Below, one piece after another: positions 63,617 through 64,000 of a stretch of 64,000 nucleotides of DNA. Each line of letters opens with the position of its first letter. Positions within the stretch are counted from its first letter, which is position 1. The translations under genes were made by a program, and so were the position numbers. The notes under the pieces were generated by a model. That model worked only from the letters and a program-made list of their open reading frames with translations. It did not search any database and was not told the DNA's origin. Origin of the DNA: an uncultured Parabacteroides sp. (GTDB lineage: Bacteria; Bacteroidota; Bacteroidia; Bacteroidales; Tannerellaceae); contig CALUZR010000004.1 in assembly GCA_944325335.1 (NCBI GenBank), forward strand, positions 1 to 64,000, read 5' to 3'.

Positions 63617-64000
63617 ATGGACAAGTTAATCATTGCAGGAAAAGAATTTAATTCGCGTTTGTTCTTAGGAACTGGAAAGTTCAATTCGAACGATTTGATG
63701 GAAAAAGCGCTCTTGGCTTCAGGCACAGAGATGGTGACGGTAGCCATGAAGCGTATCGACTTGGAAGATAAGGAAGACGACATGTTGCGTCATATCGTCC
63801 ATCCGCATATCCAGTTGTTGCCCAACACGTCGGGCGTGCGCAACGCTGAAGAGGCTGTCTTTGCGGCACAGATGGCTCGCGAGGCGTTTGGAACCAACTG
63901 GTTGAAATTAGAAATACATCCCGACCCGCGTTACCTCTTGCCGGATACAGTCGAGACGCTCAAGGCGACGGAGCAATTGGTGAAGTTGGGCTTTGTCGTA
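63617..64000 (+). CDS. thiG: Thiazole synthase, 5' part
   Basis: First 128 codons; the gene runs off the window. [11 protein letters not shown] then [10 protein letters not shown], and later [14 protein letters not shown] and W-L-K-L-E-I-H-P-D are typical for ThiG. It joins the ThiS sulfur, deoxyxylulose phosphate and dehydroglycine into the thiazole. Confidence 0.94.
   Translation, partial: MDKLIIAGKEFNSRLFLGTGKFNSNDLMEKALLASGTEMVTVAMKRIDLEDKEDDMLRHIVHPHIQLLPNTSGVRNAEEAVFAAQMAREAFGTNWLKLEIHPDPRYLLPDTVETLKATEQLVKLGFVV

Overview
The window looks like a chromosomal segment of a Bacteroidales bacterium, probably close to Parabacteroides or Tannerella. The reasons are the Bacteroidetes-type promoters (TTTG, about 20 nt, TAnnTTTG) seen upstream of several genes, families largely confined to the phylum (DUF6261, PCMD, DUF3857/transglutaminase, GH92 and GH20 lipoproteins), a eukaryote-type prolyl-tRNA synthetase, and a 6S-like RNA just downstream of rplT. 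Species assignment is inference. I see no insertion sequence, integrase, phage gene, tRNA or rRNA.

Layout. 1-3.3 kb: end of an acyl-CoA synthetase, then pyrC and a DUF6261 gene. 3.4-8.1 kb: secreted GH29 fucosidase and a large secreted GH31 enzyme. 8.2-11.4 kb: cysE and pbpC overlapping by 8 nt. 11.7-19.5 kb: one minus-strand run of eight genes (LytTR regulator, membrane FHA protein, very acidic small protein, zinc-ribbon FHA protein, PP2C phosphatase, membrane Ser/Thr kinase, secreted TPR-plus-barrel protein, Fn3/kelch lipoprotein), which reads as a phospho-signalling system reaching the outer membrane. 19.8-24.4 kb: universal stress protein, small HTH protein, ligA, AraC-type regulator. 24.5-32.5 kb: sulfate activation and transfer (cysQ, SLC13-type permease, cysC, cysD, cysN, sulfotransferase, PCMD protein). 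32.5-36.3 kb: 6S-like RNA, rplT, rpmI, infC, thrS. 36.6-39.7 kb: ATPase/Toprim (OLD- or PARIS-like) gene and proS. 39.8-47.7 kb: Omp85-type barrel, GH20 hexosaminidase and two tandem GH92 mannosidases. 47.9-56.4 kb: thioredoxin lipoprotein, then an operon of exonuclease, amidase, sulfatase-maturating radical SAM enzyme, menE and two DUF3857 proteins. 56.5-64 kb: second DUF6261 gene, PDZ protein plus mutS2, dinB, and a TPP riboswitch driving thiS-thiG.

The most unusual signal is not a gene. At least nine intergenic regions carry tandem arrays whose period is 21-22 bp or 40-42 bp, that is two or four turns of the DNA helix. Each array has its own private sequence, but all share one architecture: a short inverted repeat about every 20-22 bp. 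In the array upstream of cysE the hairpin loop is fixed while the stems change in a compensated way, and every imperfect pair is an A.C on the plus strand, which becomes a G.U pair only in RNA read from the minus strand, the coding strand there. The two DUF6261 paralogs each have a related array directly upstream.

Biologically, the window suits a host-associated glycan forager: fucosidase, GH31, hexosaminidase and mannosidases trim host glycans, the maturating enzyme activates sulfatases, and the PAPS cluster with its sulfotransferase adds sulfate to an unknown acceptor, possibly a steroid or lipid by analogy with Bacteroides thetaiotaomicron.
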